Position numbers and translations under genes: made by a program. Below the pieces are notes generated by a model. That model did no database searches. It was not told where the DNA came from and worked only from the letters and a program-made list of their open reading frames with translations. Below are positions 60,581 to 64,000 of a DNA stretch of 64,000 bases, in pieces; the stretch's first letter is position 1; each line of letters starts with the position of its first letter. The DNA comes from Pseudomonas sp. SLFW (GTDB lineage: Bacteria > Pseudomonadota > Gammaproteobacteria > Pseudomonadales > Pseudomonadaceae): positions 310,001-374,000 of the forward strand of contig NZ_JAAAKW010000004.1 in NCBI RefSeq assembly GCF_009905615.1. The letters run 5' to 3'.

Positions 60581-61597
60581 ATGACACGCATTGGTTCCCG
60601 CTCCACCGGTCGTCCTACCTTGAATGAAGTCGCAAAACTGGCCGCTGTCTCGCCCATTACGGCGTCCCGAGCCCTGCGCGGCGTGGCCACGGTCGCGCCA
60701 GAACTGGTGGAGAAGGTGCGGGCGGCTGCGCTGAGTCTAGGCTATGTCGCCAACCCTGCCGCCCGGGCTCTGGCGTCCTCGCAGAGTCAGTCGGTGGTGG
60801 TGCTGGTGCCGTCGCTGTCCAACCAGCTGTTCATCGAAACTCTCGAAGCGATTCAGACCGTATTGCGCCCTCGCGGGCTTGAGGTGGTGATCGGCAACTA
60901 TCACTACTCGCCGGTCGAAGAAGAGAACCTGCTGCGCAGTCATTTGGCGAATCGCCCAAGAGGCATTTTGCTGACCGGTTTTGACCGCAGCCAGGCGGCG
61001 CAGACTTTGTTGGCCACCAGCGGCGTGCCGTGCGTGCACATGATGGAACTCGACCCTGAGCGTGGCGAGCCCTGCGTGGGGTTTTCGCAGCAGCAGGCGG
61101 GGGCCGAAGCGGCGCGGCATCTGTTGAGTCGCGGGCGTCGGCGGCTGGCTTATGTGTCGGCGCAACTGGACCCGCGAGTGATCCAGCGTGGCACCGGGTT
61201 TCGCGGGGCGCTGGAAGCGGAAGGGCTGTATGACGAGGCGTTGCAGTTTTCCACGCCGATGCCGTCATCGATCGGGTTGGGCGGGGAGATGTTCGCGCAG
61301 TTGATGGAGGCGCACCCGGACGTTGACGGGATTTTCTTCTGTAACGACGATTTGGCTCAGGGCGCGACGCTGGAAGCGCTGCGTCGGGGCATTAAAATTC
61401 CTGAGCAAGTGTCGCTGATCGGCTTCAACGATTTGCCGGGTTCGGCGCACATGGTCCCGCGCCTGACCTCGATCCGCACCCCCCGCGAACAGGTCGGCCA
61501 GCGCGCCGCGCAATTGCTGCTCGGGTTGCTGGACGGCAATGTGCAGGAGGAACAGGTGGACCTGGGATTTGAGCTGGTGGTGCGGGAAAGTACCTGA
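60581..61597 (+). CDS. gntR: LacI-family gluconate repressor
   Basis: 338 aa. LacI HTH at about residues 9-32 ('PTLNEVAKLAAVSPITASRALRG'), hinge 'LGYVANPAARALAS', then a periplasmic-binding-protein-like effector domain ('LVPSLSNQLFIETLEAIQ', 'DVDGIFFCNDDLAQGA', 'LIGFNDLPGS'). Divergent from gntK. It should release its three operators in response to gluconate or 6-phosphogluconate. Confidence 0.92.
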   Translation: MTRIGSRSTGRPTLNEVAKLAAVSPITASRALRGVATVAPELVEKVRAAALSLGYVANPAARALASSQSQSVVVLVPSLSNQLFIETLEAIQTVLRPRGLEVVIGNYHYSPVEEENLLRSHLANRPRGILLTGFDRSQAAQTLLATSGVPCVHMMELDPERGEPCVGFSQQQAGAEAARHLLSRGRRRLAYVSAQLDPRVIQRGTGFRGALEAEGLYDEALQFSTPMPSSIGLGGEMFAQLMEAHPDVDGIFFCNDDLAQGATLEALRRGIKIPEQVSLIGFNDLPGSAHMVPRLTSIRTPREQVGQRAAQLLLGLLDGNVQEEQVDLGFELVVREST

Positions 61598-61618
61598 TCG
61601 CAGCCGGTCACTGAACGA

Positions 61619-61711
61619 TCTGGAGAAGCGAATTCATTCGCGAAACGGCGTTGCAGACGACACATGTGCATCGAATGTACTGGCCTTTCACGAATAAATT
61701 CGTCCTACAGT
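61619..61711. repeat. Partly decayed REP doublet
   Basis: Left arm TGGAGAAGCGAATTCATTCGCGA, right arm TTCACGAATAAATTCGTCCTACAG. Between convergent gntR and glcB. Confidence 0.8.
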
Positions 61712-61736
61712 AGAACCGCGTTTCAGCCGTTGAGAA

Positions 61737-63914
61737 TCACTCTTCCTTCTTGAACGCCAATCGGAATTCGTGCAACAGCGGTTCGGTGTACCCGCTCGGT
61801 TGCGCGCAGCCTTTGAACACCAGTGCGCACGCCGCCTGGAACGCGACTGATTTTTCGAAATTCTCGGTCATCGGTTTATAGGCCCGGTCCCCGGCGTTCT
61901 GTTTGTCCACGACCTTGGCCATGCGCTTGAGGGTTTCCATCGCCTCATGCTCATGAATCACGCCATGGCGCAGCCAGTTGGCAATGTGCTGGCTGGAAAT
62001 GCGCAACGTGGCGCGGTCTTCCATCAGGCCGACGTTGTGAATGTCCGGCACCTTCGAACAGCCCACCCCTTGCTCGACCCAACGCACCACGTAGCCTAGC
62101 AGGCCTTGGGCGTTGTTTTCGACTTCTTGCTGAATCTGCTCGGGTGTCCATTTCCGATCGGCAGCGACCGGGATGCTCAGCAAGTCCAGGAGGATCTGTT
62201 CGCTCTCGCTGTCCAGATCGATGTTCTCCAGCGTCTGCTGCACGGCCTTCACATCGATCTTGTGATAATGCAGCGCATGCAGCGTCGCCGCCGTCGGCGA
62301 AGGCACCCACGCAGTCGTCGCACCAGCTTGCGGATGGCCGATTTTCTGTTCCAGCATGTCGGCCATCAGGTCCGGCATCGCCCACATGCCCTTGCCGATC
62401 TGCGCCCGACCGCGCAAACCGCAGGCCAGTCCGACCAGCACGTTGTTGCGCTCGTAGGCCTTGATCCACGGGGTGGCTTTCATGTCGCCCTTGCGCAGCA
62501 TCGGCCCGGCTTCCATCGAGGTGTGCATCTCATCGCCGGTGCGGTCCAGAAAACCGGTGTTGATGAACGCGACCCGCGCCGAGGCCGCGTTGATGCAGGC
62601 CTTGAGGTTGACGCTGGTGCGCCGTTCCTCGTCCATGATCCCCATTTTCAGGGTGTTGCGCGGGACCTTCAGCACGTCTTCGATGCGACCGAACAACTGA
62701 TCGGCGAACGCCACTTCCGCCGGGCCGTGCATCTTCGGTTTGACGATGTACACACTGCCGGTCCGCGAGTTGGTGCGGTCGTGGAGGTCGTGCAGGGCGA
62801 TCAGGCTGGTGATCACGCCGTCGAGAATGCCTTCGGGAATTTCCTTGTTGCCGTCGTACAGGATCGCGGGGTTGGTCATCAGGTGGCCGACGTTGCGAAT
62901 GAACAGCAGCGAGCGACCGTGCAAGGTCAGCCGACCGCCGTCCGCGCCCACGTATTCGCGGTCAGGGTTCAGGCGGCGAATGATCGTCTTGCCGCCCTTG
63001 ACCAGTTCCTCGGTCAGGTCGCCTTTCATCAGGCCCAGCCAGTTGCGGTAGATCACCAGCTTGTCGTCGGCATCGACGGCGGCCACCGAGTCTTCGCAAT
63101 CGATGATGGTCGACAGCGCGGCTTCCAGCAGCAGGTCTTTGATGCCTGCCGGATCGGAGCTGCCGATAGGGCTGGTGGGGTCGAGCTGGATTTCGATGTG
63201 CAGGCCGTGGTTCTTCAGCAGAATCGCCGTGGGCTGTGCGAGATCACCCTGATAACCAACGTATTTTTCAGGCTGAGCGAGCGGCGACTGGCTGCCGTCG
63301 GTGAGGGTCACAATCAGCGCGCCGCTGTCCACGGCGTAGGCTTTGGCGTCGACGTGGGAACCGGAGGCGAGCGGGGCGGCCTCGTCGAGCAGCGCGCGGG
63401 CGAACGCGATCACCTTGGCGCCCCGCAACGGGTTGTAACCGGCCTTGATCTCGGCGCCATTGGCGCTGGAAATGGCGTCGGTGCCGTACAGCGCGTCGTA
63501 CAGCGAACCCCAGCGGGCGTTGGCGGCGTTAAGGGCGTAGCGCGCGTTGGCCGCAGGTACTACCAGTTGCGGACCGGCTTGTTCGCTGACTTCGATATCG
63601 ACCTTGCTGGTGGTCGCCTGGACGGTATCGGGCACCGGTTGCAGGTAGCCAATGGAATCGAGAAAGGCGATGTACGCGGGCATGTCGGTGACGGGGCCCG
63701 GGTTGGATTTGTGCCACTTGTCGAGCTGGGTCTGCAAGCGATCACGCTCGGCCAGCAGCTCGCGGTTGATCGGCGCCAGGTCGTGGACCAGCGAATCGAA
63801 ATCGGCCCAGAACACCTCCGGGCTCAACCCGGTTCCGGGAAGCACGTCCTCGTCGACAAAGCGTTTCAGATTGGCGGCCACCTTGAGGTTGTGGCTGTTG
63901 ACGAATTCGGTCAT
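61737..63914 (-). CDS. glcB: Malate synthase G
   Basis: 725 aa, the long monomeric G form. It condenses glyoxylate with acetyl-CoA to malate in the glyoxylate or glycolate route. Landmarks are '[15 protein letters not shown]', '[18 protein letters not shown]', '[13 protein letters not shown]' with the catalytic Arg/Glu region downstream, '[14 protein letters not shown]' and '[21 protein letters not shown]' (in parts). Full-length. ATG 63914 follows CGAGGACCCCGAG. Long shadow frames on the opposite strand are artefacts of its high GC. Confidence 0.95.
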   Translation of the reverse strand: MTEFVNSHNLKVAANLKRFVDEDVLPGTGLSPEVFWADFDSLVHDLAPINRELLAERDRLQTQLDKWHKSNPGPVTDMPAYIAFLDSIGYLQPVPDTVQATTSKVDIEVSEQAGPQLVVPAANARYALNAANARWGSLYDALYGTDAISSANGAEIKAGYNPLRGAKVIAFARALLDEAAPLASGSHVDAKAYAVDSGALIVTLTDGSQSPLAQPEKYVGYQGDLAQPTAILLKNHGLHIEIQLDPTSPIGSSDPAGIKDLLLEAALSTIIDCEDSVAAVDADDKLVIYRNWLGLMKGDLTEELVKGGKTIIRRLNPDREYVGADGGRLTLHGRSLLFIRNVGHLMTNPAILYDGNKEIPEGILDGVITSLIALHDLHDRTNSRTGSVYIVKPKMHGPAEVAFADQLFGRIEDVLKVPRNTLKMGIMDEERRTSVNLKACINAASARVAFINTGFLDRTGDEMHTSMEAGPMLRKGDMKATPWIKAYERNNVLVGLACGLRGRAQIGKGMWAMPDLMADMLEQKIGHPQAGATTAWVPSPTAATLHALHYHKIDVKAVQQTLENIDLDSESEQILLDLLSIPVAADRKWTPEQIQQEVENNAQGLLGYVVRWVEQGVGCSKVPDIHNVGLMEDRATLRISSQHIANWLRHGVIHEHEAMETLKRMAKVVDKQNAGDRAYKPMTENFEKSVAFQAACALVFKGCAQPSGYTEPLLHEFRLAFKKEE

Positions 63915-64000
63915 CTCGGGGTCCTCGTTAAAAAATACTGAATGAAACTACGCAGTTTTGTCTCTGCCCGACGGACGTGATTCTGGCCGAAGACCGTGGG
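63915..64000. promoter_or_regulatory. Upstream region of glcB
   Basis: 86 bp to the window edge, with an AT-rich box near 63925-63945 and no gene. Probably the glcB promoter. Confidence 0.4.

Noticed and set aside
62106-63941. Open frame of 611 codons on the plus strand
   Set aside because: It is antisense to glcB, rich in Val, Gln, Gly, Arg and His as expected for a shadow of high-GC coding, and has no family similarity.

Overview
The window looks like a chromosomal segment of a fluorescent or plant-associated Pseudomonas (P. fluorescens / P. syringae side of the genus). The evidence is gene content seen together: OprD-type porin, DUF1652 and DUF1656 proteins, a CsrA/RsmA protein, a gluconate gntK-gntT-gntR locus, malate synthase G, an itaconate operon in the P. 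aeruginosa order, and many REP doublets with the Pseudomonas core GTGGGAGCGAATTCATTCGCGA split around a short spacer. No rRNA, tRNA, CRISPR array, intact insertion sequence or phage gene was recognised.

Layout. 1-8.6 kb: a cut-off LysR regulator diverges from an aromatic-acid type efflux operon (NodT outer-membrane factor, FUSC pump, DUF1656, HlyD adaptor), followed by a nitroreductase, an FCD-only regulator fragment, an unknown protein and an OprD porin. 8.6-14.5 kb: an AraC regulator, an orphan panB, an odd 2OG-Fe(II) oxygenase-like protein, and protocatechuate 3,4-dioxygenase (pcaHG) bracketed by two paralogous AraC-type sensor domains that lack a DNA-binding domain. 14.7-23.7 kb: the most striking accessory locus. 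A LysR regulator, a BCCT transporter and a cupin face a tight Rieske oxygenase / aldehyde dehydrogenase / rubredoxin-fused reductase / FAD amine oxidase / cupin operon. I read it as import and stepwise breakdown of a quaternary or N-methylated amine; the substrate is not known. 23.8-26.6 kb: a His/Met-rich DUF2946 protein and a TonB-dependent receptor.

27.0-32.1 kb: a 2-deoxyribose catabolic locus (deoK, deoP, deoX, DeoR-type repressor, deoC) with two DeoR-like operators. 32.3-35.3 kb: a hydrolase, a hexapeptide acetyltransferase and an AraC regulator. 35.4-45.7 kb: the itaconate degradation cluster (LysR, hydratase, acyl-CoA dehydrogenase, MmgE/PrpD, CoA transferase, citramalyl-CoA-type lyase, TRAP transporter). 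45.8-48.2 kb: a HAD hydrolase and class II aldolase opposite their own LysR regulator. 48.3-58.2 kb: mostly housekeeping or poorly known genes, including a 24-residue membrane peptide, a GNAT enzyme, an unknown FAD protein, a ketopantoate reductase-like gene, a periplasmic glutamate carboxypeptidase and csrA. 58.3-64 kb: gluconate uptake and phosphorylation with three matching GntR operators, then glcB.

The first 27 kb carry almost no REP doublets and have more AT-rich gaps, whereas the segment from 27 kb on carries eight REP doublets in mostly high-GC sequence. The left part therefore looks more accessory and the right part more like core genome. This is a visual judgement; I computed no base-composition profile.
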